From NCBI GenBank assembly GCA_035763085.1, contig DASUBV010000383.1, forward strand, positions 1 through 18,561: a DNA stretch of 18,561 nt. Direction: 5' to 3'. The translations under genes and the position numbers were made by a program. The notes under the pieces were generated by a model, which searched no databases, was not told where the DNA came from, and saw only the letters and a list, made by a program, of their open reading frames with translations. Shown here piece by piece: positions 1-7,384 of this stretch (positions are counted from its first letter, which is position 1; each line of letters starts with the position of its first letter). Source of the stretch: DASUBV01 sp035763085. GTDB lineage: Bacteria; Actinomycetota; Actinomycetes; Streptosporangiales; Streptosporangiaceae.

Positions 1-179
1 AGCATGAGCCCGCCGTCAAGGTGGAACACCGCCGTGCTCCCGGCGGGACTGGTCTGGTCCCCCTTGAACTCGGTACCGATCAGGCCTTCGGTCGGGAAGC
101 CCAGCCCGTCGCGGTAGAACACCAGGGCCCGATCGAGGTCATCTACCGCGAGGGTGATGACATGGATGCGCGGCTTCAT
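1..179 (-). CDS. VOC family protein (glyoxalase/bleomycin-resistance-like), 5' part only
   Basis: Only the first 59 codons are in the window; the gene runs off the left edge. The protein begins MKPRIHVITLAVDDLDRAL and continues VFYRDGLGF and TEFKGD, the standard first half of a vicinal-oxygen-chelate module. In this fold the His of the first strand (HVITL) commonly supplies a metal ligand. The ATG is preceded on the minus strand by GAGGAG at a good distance, which fixes the start. VOC proteins include glyoxalases, dioxygenases and drug-binding proteins, and the visible part does not say which this is. It lies 169 nt downstream of the tetR-type gene in the same direction, so the two may be co-transcribed, although the gap is long enough for a separate promoter. 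Confidence 0.85.
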   Translation of the reverse strand, partial: MKPRIHVITLAVDDLDRALVFYRDGLGFPTEGLIGTEFKGDQTSPAGSTAVFHLDGGLM

Positions 180-348
180 GGGTGAGCTCCTCATTCTCTG
201 GTCGGAGTGCTCCAGGCAATAATCGGTGCGCGAGCCCAGCTCAATCCCGGCCGACCGTCTCGCCGCTGTGGCCGCCGCCGTGGGATCGGCGGAGGCGCTG
301 CGCCGGGTCCGTGACCGCGCCGGGCCACGGCTACGCGGCCGCCGGCGA

Positions 349-1041
349 TCAGTGCGGCATGGAGGCTTCCAGCCCGCGGATCATCAGGTCGACGCCGTGG
401 TTGAACTGGTCGTCCATGTCGCAGCGGCCGCAGAAGTCCATGGCGAGCCGGACCAGGCGGTCGGGCGCGTCGCGGGGCACCATCTGGGTGACCCGGCGCA
501 TCCGGGCCAGCTCGTCGTCGGGCTGTCGCGGGCGCGGGCCGCAGGCGACGTCGGTGTAGCTGACCTCGGCCAGCGCGTAGCCCTGCGCGTAGACGTAGAC
601 GGTGCGCAGCACATCAAGTGCGCAGTCGCCGCCGAATCCGGCCGCGCGAAGCACGTGCAGGTAGCCCTCTATCACTTCCAGTCGCCGGATGGGCATGACT
701 GCCCGGCTGGCCAGCAGCGGCGCCGCGGCCGGGTGACGGCGGATCACCGCGCGCAGCGAGCCGGCCAGGCTGCGCAGCGCGTCCCGCCAGTCGGTGCCGG
801 CGGCCGGCGGCATCTCCGTCTCGGCGGACATGATCTCGACGATCCCGTCGAGCAGTGCGTCCTTGCTGTCCACATGGCTGTAGAGCGACATGCCCTTCAC
901 GCCGAGTTCCGCGCCGAGCTTGGGCATGCTCAGTGCCGCCAGCCCGTGCGCGTCGACGAAGTCCAGCGCGGCGCGCAGCACGCGATCACGGGTGAGCCGC
1001 TCGCGCTCGCGCGTGCGCCTGGCGGTGGTGACCGCGGCCAT
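349..1041 (-). CDS. TetR family transcriptional regulator
   Basis: This 230-residue protein has an N-terminal helix-turn-helix at about residues 20-65 (RDRVLRAALDFVDAHGLAAL, then LGVKGMSLYSHVDSKDALLD), the TetR/AcrR DNA-binding pattern. The C-terminal half resembles the TetR_C_1 (class A-E TetR-like) ligand-binding and dimerisation domain. The start is fixed by GGGGAGGAAC directly before the ATG on the minus strand. It is divergent from an ABC-2 export operon across a gap of about 85 nt that holds a perfect palindrome, the classic arrangement for a local repressor of a drug or metabolite exporter. The inducer is unknown. Autoregulation and repression of the exporter are inferred from the layout. 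Confidence 0.92.
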   Translation of the reverse strand: MAAVTTARRTRERERLTRDRVLRAALDFVDAHGLAALSMPKLGAELGVKGMSLYSHVDSKDALLDGIVEIMSAETEMPPAAGTDWRDALRSLAGSLRAVIRRHPAAAPLLASRAVMPIRRLEVIEGYLHVLRAAGFGGDCALDVLRTVYVYAQGYALAEVSYTDVACGPRPRQPDDELARMRRVTQMVPRDAPDRLVRLAMDFCGRCDMDDQFNHGVDLMIRGLEASMPH

Positions 1042-1068
1042 GTTCCTCCCCCTGCTTTCTGTCGTCAG

Positions 1069-1097
1069 TTGCGAGCCTACGCTCTACAGGTTAGCTT
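1069..1097 (+). promoter_or_regulatory. Candidate promoter of the ABC-2 export operon
   Basis: TTGCGA (1069-1074) and TAGCTT (1092-1097) are separated by exactly 17 nt, a good fit to a housekeeping actinobacterial promoter. Transcription would start near 1104, just before the palindrome at 1107-1121. On the opposite strand TAGGCT (1079-1074) could be the -10 box of the tetR-type gene, so the two promoters would overlap. Confidence 0.5.
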
Positions 1098-1106
1098 GAC
1101 TCTGAC

Positions 1107-1121
1107 CCTTAAGGCTTAAGG
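1107..1121. promoter_or_regulatory. Candidate TetR operator (perfect 7-1-7 palindrome)
   Basis: CCTTAAG-G-CTTAAGG is a perfect inverted repeat with a one-base centre and is locally AT-rich in GC-rich DNA. It lies between the divergent tetR-type gene and the ABC-2 operon, just downstream of the predicted start site of the + promoter and immediately before the first ATG. Binding there would block the exporter transcript. That the neighbouring TetR protein binds it is inferred. Confidence 0.5.
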
Positions 1122-1126
1122 ATGAG

Positions 1127-2140
1127 ATGCAAGGAAGGGGTCGCTGGCGGATGGATGGCATGGCGATCGAGCTGGCCGGGCTGACCAAGCGCTACCGGCG
1201 CGGCCGGGGCTGGCTCACCGCGGTCGACGACGTGACCCTCAGGGTGCCGCCCGGCCAGGTGCTCGGGCTGCTCGGCCCGAACGGCGCGGGCAAGACGACC
1301 ACGATCAAGATGACCTGCAGCCTGATCCTGCCTACGGCGGGCAGTATCCGGCTGAACGGCTATGACGCCGTACGGCAGCGCAGCGATGCCGTACGCCAGC
1401 TCGGGGCGGTGCTAGAGGGCTCGCGGAATGTGTACTGGCAGCTGACAGCGTGGCAGAACCTGATGTATTTCGGCCGGCTGAAGGGCCTGCGGGGGCACCA
1501 GATCAGGCCGCGGGCCGGGCGGCTGCTGTCCGACCTGGGGCTGTGGGAGCGGCGGAATGAGACGGTCGGCTCGTTCTCCCGCGGCATGCAGCAGAAGGTG
1601 GCGATCGCCGCCGCGCTGATCACCGACCCGCCCGTGATCCTGCTGGACGAGCCGACCCTTGGCCTCGACGTGGAGGCGGCCCGGACCGTCCGGCACTGGA
1701 TCACGCACCTGGCCGCCGAGGAGGGCAAGACCATCGTGCTGACCACCCACCAGCTCGCCCTGGCCCGGGACCTGGCAGACCGGATCGCCGTTATCGACAG
1801 CGGCCAGATCATCGCGGACCTGCCCACGGCCGACCTGCTAGCCCGGTTCGCGGAGGACCGGTTCGAGCTGCGCGTGCCCGGGCCGCCGGACGGCCTGGCC
1901 GCCGGGCTTCCGGCCGGCGCCCGGGCCGCGGCCGACGGCCCCTCGAGCCGGATCACCTTGCCGGACGCGCGCCAGGACAGCCTGCGGGAGTGCCTGGAGA
2001 AGCTCTGGGCGAGGAACATCCCGGTGCTGTCCGTCAGCCGGGCGCAGCCCGACCTGGAGGAGATCTTCCTGCGGCTCATCCACTCCGGCGATGCCGCCGC
2101 GACGGCCCGGACGGCCGCGGCGCCGGTGGTGCCCTCGTGA
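1127..2140 (+). CDS. ABC transporter ATP-binding protein (ABC-2/DrrA-type exporter)
   Basis: This is the nucleotide-binding subunit that powers the two permeases encoded next to it. Visible motifs, numbered from the first ATG, are Walker A GPNGAGKT (50-57), signature FSRGM (150-154), Walker B VILLDEP (170-176) with the catalytic Glu, D-loop LGLD, and H-loop His208 (TTH). The usual Q-loop Gln is replaced by Glu97 (VLEGSRNVYW). The C-terminal region of roughly 100 residues resembles the accessory domain of DrrA-like ATPases. Three in-frame ATGs compete: 1127, 1151 and 1160. AAGGAAGGGG at 1131-1140 lies 10 nt before 1151, so a start at 1151 is at least as likely as 1127. The stop overlaps the GTG of the next gene by 4 nt. 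The substrate is unknown; drug or lipid-like small-molecule export is inferred from the family and the TetR neighbour. Confidence 0.93.
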   Translation: MQGRGRWRMDGMAIELAGLTKRYRRGRGWLTAVDDVTLRVPPGQVLGLLGPNGAGKTTTIKMTCSLILPTAGSIRLNGYDAVRQRSDAVRQLGAVLEGSRNVYWQLTAWQNLMYFGRLKGLRGHQIRPRAGRLLSDLGLWERRNETVGSFSRGMQQKVAIAAALITDPPVILLDEPTLGLDVEAARTVRHWITHLAAEEGKTIVLTTHQLALARDLADRIAVIDSGQIIADLPTADLLARFAEDRFELRVPGPPDGLAAGLPAGARAAADGPSSRITLPDARQDSLRECLEKLWARNIPVLSVSRAQPDLEEIFLRLIHSGDAAATARTAAAPVVPS

Positions 2141-2955
2141 CCGCGATCCGGGTCCCCGCCGGTGCCAGGCTCGGGGGCGCGTGGCGGATCCTGGCCGACG
2201 AGGCGGGCAAAGGCCTGCAGCTGATGTGGCAGCGCCGGGCGATGCTCGTCGTGGCCGCCGCCGCGCAGGGCTTCACGTACCTGATGATCGAGTTCCTGAT
2301 CGGCGGCGGCCGCCTGGATCACGCGGTGCTGGCGCTGACCCTGCCCGCCTACTTCGCGTTCTCCCTCGCCGGGACCGCTGCCATGCAGGGCAGCGGCGGC
2401 ATTGCCGAGGAAGTCAACGCCGGCACCCTCGAGCAATCCCACCTCAGCCCGGCCCGGCCCACGCTGCTGATGGCCGGGCGCCTGGCCGCGCTCGCTACCG
2501 AGGGCCTGCTCCCCGCAGCCGTCGTCACCGCCGCGTTCTGGGCCGGGTACGGCGTCCGCTACCAGGTGCGGCCGGACGTCCTGCTGCCGCTGCTGCTCAC
2601 CATCATCGACGCGCTAGCCTACGCCCTGCTCATGGCCGCGCTGACGCTGCGCGTGGCGAGCATCGGGGCGGTTGTGCACGTGTTCAACATGGCGATCATG
2701 TTCTTCGCCGGCATGTTCGTCCCGGTCACGATCTTCCCGCACGGGGTTGAGATCTTCGCCCGGCTCATCCCGACCACCCTCGGCGTGCTCACGATCAACT
2801 CGGCCCTGGCAGGCCGACCGCTGTCCGCCGCCTGGGCCGACGGCACCCTGCCCTGGCTACTCGCCCATGTTGCGGTGCTGTCCGCCCTGGCCTGGGCGAC
2901 CTACCTGCACACGCTGCGGCGGGCACGCCGCGAAGGGGGGCTCAGCCCGCGATGA
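2137..2955 (+). CDS. ABC-2 type transporter permease, first subunit
   Basis: This 272-residue protein probably has six membrane-spanning segments, with hydrophobic blocks at about residues 34-55, 62-82, 115-135, 147-168, 174-200 and 236-258. It carries the AGTLEQSHLSP motif between segments 2 and 3 that is characteristic of ABC-2 permeases. The GTG start at 2137 overlaps the ATPase stop (GTGA), implying translational coupling. An in-frame extension back to 1990 would lie entirely inside the ATPase gene and is rejected. It likely forms a heterodimeric channel with the permease encoded immediately downstream. Confidence 0.9.
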   Translation: MTAIRVPAGARLGGAWRILADEAGKGLQLMWQRRAMLVVAAAAQGFTYLMIEFLIGGGRLDHAVLALTLPAYFAFSLAGTAAMQGSGGIAEEVNAGTLEQSHLSPARPTLLMAGRLAALATEGLLPAAVVTAAFWAGYGVRYQVRPDVLLPLLLTIIDALAYALLMAALTLRVASIGAVVHVFNMAIMFFAGMFVPVTIFPHGVEIFARLIPTTLGVLTINSALAGRPLSAAWADGTLPWLLAHVAVLSALAWATYLHTLRRARREGGLSPR

Positions 2956-3773
2956 CGCGGTTCCTGGTCAGCCTGGGCGGCGAGGTCCGCAAGGGCCTGC
3001 TATTCGCCTGGTCCGAGCGCTTGCAGATCCTGCTCGAGCTGCCGTTCTTCGCCCTGTTCATCCTGCTGCTGGGGCCGCTGGCAGGCGCCGGCCACCAGAT
3101 CGCCTCCGGCCGGGTGTCGTGGACCCTGCACAGCGGCCGGACCTCCCTGCTGCTGCTGGCGTTCGTGCCCGGGCTGGTGTTCTACTTCCAGGCGGTCAAG
3201 CTGTTCTGGCGGCTGCTGGCTGAGATCCAGTCAGGCACTCTGGAGCAGGTCTACCTGTCTCCGCTGCCGTCCTGGCTGGTCGCCGCGGCCGGGCGGCTGG
3301 TCGCGGCGCTGGCCGAGACCATCCTCGTCGTGGCCGCGATCTACGCCATCATCAGCGCCTTCGTCCCGCTGCACTACGCGTGGACCCCCGCGGCGCTGGT
3401 CCCCGCGGCTGCGCTGGTGGTGACCGGGGTCGGCTACTCGCTGATCATCGGCGGGATGACGCTGGTGTGGAAGCGCATCCAGATGCTCCAGGAAGGGTTC
3501 CTGCTGCTGGTCCTGGTCTTCGCCGTCGCCGCGCTGCCCGTGATCGAGGTGCCCGGCTGGTTCGCCGGCCTGGGCCGGCTCTTCCCGGTGACCAGCGCAG
3601 TCGCCAGCCTGTCCGGGGTGCTCATTGACCGCCGCCCGGTCGGGGTTGCCTGGGGCACCGGCGGCCTGGTGTGGCTGGCGGTCACCGCCGTCGCCTACCT
3701 GGCCGCCGGCATCCTCGTCTTCCGCGCCGGCGCGCGGGCCGCCCGCACCCGCGGCACCCTGGCCCGCTACTGA
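2952..3773 (+). CDS. ABC-2 type transporter permease, second subunit
   Basis: This 273-residue polytopic membrane protein begins at an ATG that overlaps the previous stop (ATGA). It has about six hydrophobic segments and the motif SGTLEQVYLSP at roughly residues 95-105, matching GTLEQSHLSP in the first permease. The two permeases therefore look like diverged paralogues that would act as a heterodimer with a shared ATPase. This is the last gene of the operon. The next gene is convergent, 112 nt away. Confidence 0.9.
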   Translation: MTRFLVSLGGEVRKGLLFAWSERLQILLELPFFALFILLLGPLAGAGHQIASGRVSWTLHSGRTSLLLLAFVPGLVFYFQAVKLFWRLLAEIQSGTLEQVYLSPLPSWLVAAAGRLVAALAETILVVAAIYAIISAFVPLHYAWTPAALVPAAALVVTGVGYSLIIGGMTLVWKRIQMLQEGFLLLVLVFAVAALPVIEVPGWFAGLGRLFPVTSAVASLSGVLIDRRPVGVAWGTGGLVWLAVTAVAYLAAGILVFRAGARAARTRGTLARY

Positions 3774-3854
3774 CCAGGCCGCCGCAGCCGCCGCCGCGTC
3801 TAACCGGCGATCACTTTGCTGATGCACGCAGATGTGGTCTGCCTGAGCTGCCGG

Positions 3855-3873
3855 ATGCGCAAGATGCGCGCAT
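3855..3873. terminator. Weak hairpin between convergent genes
   Basis: ATGCGC (3855-3860) pairs with GCGCAT (3868-3873) around a 7-nt loop, in the gap between the permease and the convergent Tricorn gene. There is no T-run on either side. It could be a factor-assisted bidirectional terminator, but the stem is short. Confidence 0.25.
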
Positions 3874-3885
3874 GGGATCCTGGCC

Positions 3886-6800
3886 TCAGGACCGGTTGCC
3901 GGGCCGCGGCGGCAGCGGCGGCCGGCGCCTGGACGGCCGGGCGCGCGCGTCAGGGGGCCGCACCGCCGGTCGCTGCCGGAGGGCTTCCAGCGCGAGCCTG
4001 ATCGCGGTCTCCAGCTGGGTGTCTCGCTGCGCAGCCCAGTCGTCGGGCGACATGATGACCTCAACGTCAGGGTCGACGCCGTGGTTTTCCACGCCCCAGC
4101 CGTATTCCTCAAACCAGGCAGCCAGTTTCGGGACGGTGATCTGCGTTCCGTCGATGAGCTCGTGCTCGTAGTCGAAGCCGATGACACCGCCCCAGGTCCG
4201 GGCGCCGACGACGGGGCCGAGCCGGAGCAGGCGGATGGCGGCAGTGACGATGTCGCCGTCGGATCCTGAGCATTCGTCGGCGATCGCGACGACGGGGCCC
4301 CGTGGCGCGTCCTGGGGATAGGTCGAGGGCACCTGGCCTCTGGGCAGGTCCCAGCCGATCACCTTGCGGGCCAGCTTCTCCACGACGAGCGCTGAGGTGT
4401 GCCCGCCGGTGTTACCGCGCACGTCCACGATCAGCGCATCGTGCAGCATCTCGGTGCGCAGGTCCCGGTGAAAGTCGGCCCAGCCCTGACTCACCATGTC
4501 GGGTACGTGCAGGTAGCCGACCCGGCCTCCGCTGAGCTCGCGGACCAGCGTCCGCTTCGCGCGGACCCAGTCCAGGTAGCGCAGCCGGGTATCGCTGCGC
4601 AGCGGCACGACCGGCACGCTGCGCGGGCGGCTCCCGTCGGCGGGCACGACGGTGAGCGCGACTGGCTTGCCCGCGGTGCCGGTCAGCAGCGGCCCGGGTC
4701 CGCCGGGCCCGACCGGACGGCCATCCACGGCGAGCAGCACGTCGCCGGCGGCGATCCCGGCACCGGGTGCGGCCAGCGGTGCGCGGGCCAGCGGATCGGA
4801 GGTGTCGCCGCGCACGAGGCGGGTGACCCGCCAGGCGTCCCCGCTGCGCGCGATGTCCGCGCCGAGCAGGCCGGGCCCGGCGGCCGGCGTGCCATCGTCC
4901 GGCGGACGGGCATAGGCATGTGAGGTGCCAAGCTCGCCGAAGACCTCCCAGAGCACGTCGATGAATTCGGACCCGGTGGTGATCCGGTCGAGCAATGGCC
5001 GGTACTCGTCCTGCACGGCATCCCAGTCCACGTCCGCCATGTCGGGTACCCAGAATTCGTGTCGCGCGATGCGGCCCGCCTCGGCGTAGGCCTGGCGCCA
5101 CATCGCGGGCGGATCGAGGAGGAACCTGGCCCGGCTCCGGTCAATCTCGATCTTGTCGTCGGGATTGCCGTCGTCGGCCCTGCGCTCCGCCGGTATCACG
5201 GTGAGCTTGCCGTGATCGCTGGTGACCAGCCTGGTGCCGTCTCCGCTGGCCTCGAACCAGTCCGCCTCCCCGGCGAGCTCGCACACCTCGCGCCGGGCGA
5301 AGCTGAACCGCTCGAGCACCGGGCGCGGCGGGTCGCCGGCCGGCTGCGCGCCGCCGATGCCGAGGTTGCCCGTGACCGGCTCACGCAGCCATGCCAGCCC
5401 GCCCTTCACCGCGCGCAGGCGCGAGTACCGTGCCTCGGGCACCGGGAGCGCGACGATGCGGTCGGCCATCGCGGTGGTCTCCACCGGCACCGGCGTCACG
5501 GGCGGCCTGTCGCTGCCGGCCCCCGCGGTCTCGCCGCCAGCCACCGGGGGCCCCGCGGCTTCGCCTGCGGGCTCGCCGATGAACCGCCCGCCAAGCTCGG
5601 GCGCGAAGGGCGACGGAGACGTCCCGTCCAGGGGCAGCAGGTAGGGCCTGGCCCCGTACGGGAACGACAGGTCGAAGAAGTGCGCGTCGTAGACCGGATC
5701 GAAGTTGCGCATCGACAGGAACGCCAGGTACTTGCCGTCGAGGGTAAAGGCCGGCTCGGTGTCGACGAACCGCCCGTCAGTGACGTCCAGCACCGGGCCG
5801 CCGGCGATCCGCGCCAGCCGCAGCCGGCGCAGCGGGTTGAGGTTCATGCCAGCCGGATGCGCGACCGGCTGCGACCACGCCAGCCAGGCAGAATCCGGCG
5901 ACCAGGCAAGCCCGGTCACGACTCCGTTGGCCGAGGCGGCAATCTCATCCACCTGCCCGGACTCGACGTGGACGACCCGCAGCCGCCCGTCCTGCGCCGC
6001 GACTGCGACCGCCGTTCCGTCGGGCGCGGCCGCCAGCCCGGCGATGCGGCCAACCTGGCCGGCCGCGATCCGGCGCGGGACGGCGGCCGGGCCGGCCGGA
6101 CGTGCCGGGTCGCCGGGGCCGATCTCCAGGGCATCGCTGCCAGCTGCGTCGGTCGCCCAGATGACCTGCCCGCCGGTCCCGAGTACCTGCGGGAAACGTG
6201 CCCGGGCGCCGGGAGCCACCGACACAGCCCGGGCCGGCCCGTCCCGGTGGGTCAGCCAGTGCACCGTTCCGCGAACCTCGATCGCGCTGGCCCGCCCGCC
6301 GTGGTCGACATGCAGCGAGCCGACGTGGTCCTCGGCCGTGACAAGGCGAGGGGCCCGGCCGCGCACGGGCGAGCCGAGGGTGATGGCGAGCTGCACCGGA
6401 GCGGCTGCCTGCAGGTCATCGAGCAGCCACAGCTCGCCGCCGCGCGCGTAGACAATCCGCTGCCCGTCCGTGCTGGCCTGGCGCGCGTACCAGCCCTCGT
6501 GATCGGTGTGCCGCCGCAGGCCGGTGCCGTCCAGCGCGCAGGAGTAGATATTGCCGGTGCCCTCGTGGTCACTGATGAACGCGAGCCGTCCGGCGACCAT
6601 CATCGGACAGGCGAACTGGGCCGGCAGGTCTGCGAGCACGCGCCGGAACCCGCCCGGGACCCGGTCCTCCGCGCCCGGCGCACCGGAGACGATGGCCGTA
6701 GCCGGGCCCGTCCACAGGCGCCCGGCGGTGCCGCCGCGATAGCGCTTCCAGTAGGCCAGATCGGCGTACGCGCTTCCCCAGGTGCCGGTGAGCAGCGCGA

Positions 6801-7293
6801 CGGTGCCAGCCCCGCCGCCGGCCGCGGCGCTGCCGCCCGCCGTGCCGTCGCCGCCCGCCGCCAGCGACAGGTCCGATACCGGGCCGAACGGCAGCACCCG
6901 TTCAGCTCCCGGGCTGCCCGACAGCGCGGTCGTCAGCGCGCGGGCCCGGACGTAGTGAAAGAACGGCTGGCCCGCCGCGCTGACGGCCAGCACCTCCCCG
7001 GCCGGAGTCCAGCCGCTGACCCGGGCCCACGACGTGCCCCAGTAGGTGAGCCGGGTGCTGGTCCCGTCGTCGAGGCCGGCCACGTAGATCTCCGGGCTGC
7101 CGTCCCTGGCGCTGACCCAGGCCACGTACCTGCCGTCGGGGCTCAGCCGCGGCGTGGCCGCCTGAACCTCGTCCGTGGTGAACCGCCAGGCCCGGCCGCC
7201 GGCCAGCGGCGCCAGCCAGAGATCATCGGCAGCAACGAAAGCCACCAGGCCGTTCGCGAGATGCGGGAATCTCAGGTACCCGGGCGAATTCAC
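3886..7293 (-). CDS. Tricorn-type S41 peptidase
   Basis: This 1135-residue cytoplasmic peptidase degrades oligopeptides released by the proteasome or other large proteases. The N-terminal half shows repeated beta-propeller blades (LSPDGRYVAWVS, TLDGKYLAFLSMRN, WSPDSAWLAWS). The catalytic core follows: GTSHAYA with Ser791-His792, a PDZ domain at about 805-885, ECSGSDGD with nucleophile Ser1011 and Asp1012, and GVENHGVDPD with Glu1069. The spacing equals that of the Thermoplasma Tricorn residues (Ser745, His746, Ser965, Asp966, Glu1023) with a constant +46 shift. A Gly/Ala-rich loop near residue 155 and a Gly/Pro-rich insert at about 568-605 probably account for much of the extra length. The GTG at 7293 starts VNSPGYLRFPHLANGLV. 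No Shine-Dalgarno is visible, but TACGAT ends 6 nt before it, so a leaderless start is likely. The longer in-frame extension reads antisense into the M13 gene and is rejected. Confidence 0.93.
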   Translation of the reverse strand: MNSPGYLRFPHLANGLVAFVAADDLWLAPLAGGRAWRFTTDEVQAATPRLSPDGRYVAWVSARDGSPEIYVAGLDDGTSTRLTYWGTSWARVSGWTPAGEVLAVSAAGQPFFHYVRARALTTALSGSPGAERVLPFGPVSDLSLAAGGDGTAGGSAAAGGGAGTVALLTGTWGSAYADLAYWKRYRGGTAGRLWTGPATAIVSGAPGAEDRVPGGFRRVLADLPAQFACPMMVAGRLAFISDHEGTGNIYSCALDGTGLRRHTDHEGWYARQASTDGQRIVYARGGELWLLDDLQAAAPVQLAITLGSPVRGRAPRLVTAEDHVGSLHVDHGGRASAIEVRGTVHWLTHRDGPARAVSVAPGARARFPQVLGTGGQVIWATDAAGSDALEIGPGDPARPAGPAAVPRRIAAGQVGRIAGLAAAPDGTAVAVAAQDGRLRVVHVESGQVDEIAASANGVVTGLAWSPDSAWLAWSQPVAHPAGMNLNPLRRLRLARIAGGPVLDVTDGRFVDTEPAFTLDGKYLAFLSMRNFDPVYDAHFFDLSFPYGARPYLLPLDGTSPSPFAPELGGRFIGEPAGEAAGPPVAGGETAGAGSDRPPVTPVPVETTAMADRIVALPVPEARYSRLRAVKGGLAWLREPVTGNLGIGGAQPAGDPPRPVLERFSFARREVCELAGEADWFEASGDGTRLVTSDHGKLTVIPAERRADDGNPDDKIEIDRSRARFLLDPPAMWRQAYAEAGRIARHEFWVPDMADVDWDAVQDEYRPLLDRITTGSEFIDVLWEVFGELGTSHAYARPPDDGTPAAGPGLLGADIARSGDAWRVTRLVRGDTSDPLARAPLAAPGAGIAAGDVLLAVDGRPVGPGGPGPLLTGTAGKPVALTVVPADGSRPRSVPVVPLRSDTRLRYLDWVRAKRTLVRELSGGRVGYLHVPDMVSQGWADFHRDLRTEMLHDALIVDVRGNTGGHTSALVVEKLARKVIGWDLPRGQVPSTYPQDAPRGPVVAIADECSGSDGDIVTAAIRLLRLGPVVGARTWGGVIGFDYEHELIDGTQITVPKLAAWFEEYGWGVENHGVDPDVEVIMSPDDWAAQRDTQLETAIRLALEALRQRPAVRPPDARARPSRRRPPLPPRPGNRS

Positions 7294-7299
7294 GAGGCC

Positions 7300-7305
7300 A
7301 TCGTA
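7300..7305 (-). promoter_or_regulatory. Leaderless -10 box of the Tricorn gene
   Basis: On the minus strand TACGAT is followed by 6 nt and then the GTG start. This is the geometry of a leaderless actinobacterial transcript that begins at the start codon. No convincing -35 box is visible. Confidence 0.5.
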
Positions 7306-7371
7306 TGGTTCCGCGCGGCCGTCGGCCGGTACCCGTCCCAGCGGGTTCGGCGTTCCGGCCGCCGCTGGTCC

Positions 7372-7377
7372 TACCCT
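7372..7377 (+). promoter_or_regulatory. Leaderless -10 box of the M13 peptidase gene
   Basis: TACCCT is followed by 7 nt (AGAGCGC) and then ATG at 7385, with no Shine-Dalgarno in between. This implies transcription starting at or next to the ATG. It faces the Tricorn -10 box across 66 nt. Confidence 0.55.
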
Positions 7378-7384
7378 AGAGCGC

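Noticed and set aside
1360..2442. 360-codon open frame on the - strand opposite the ABC ATPase
   Set aside because: Ser/Arg-rich shadow with no start signal; the ATPase motifs are on the + strand.
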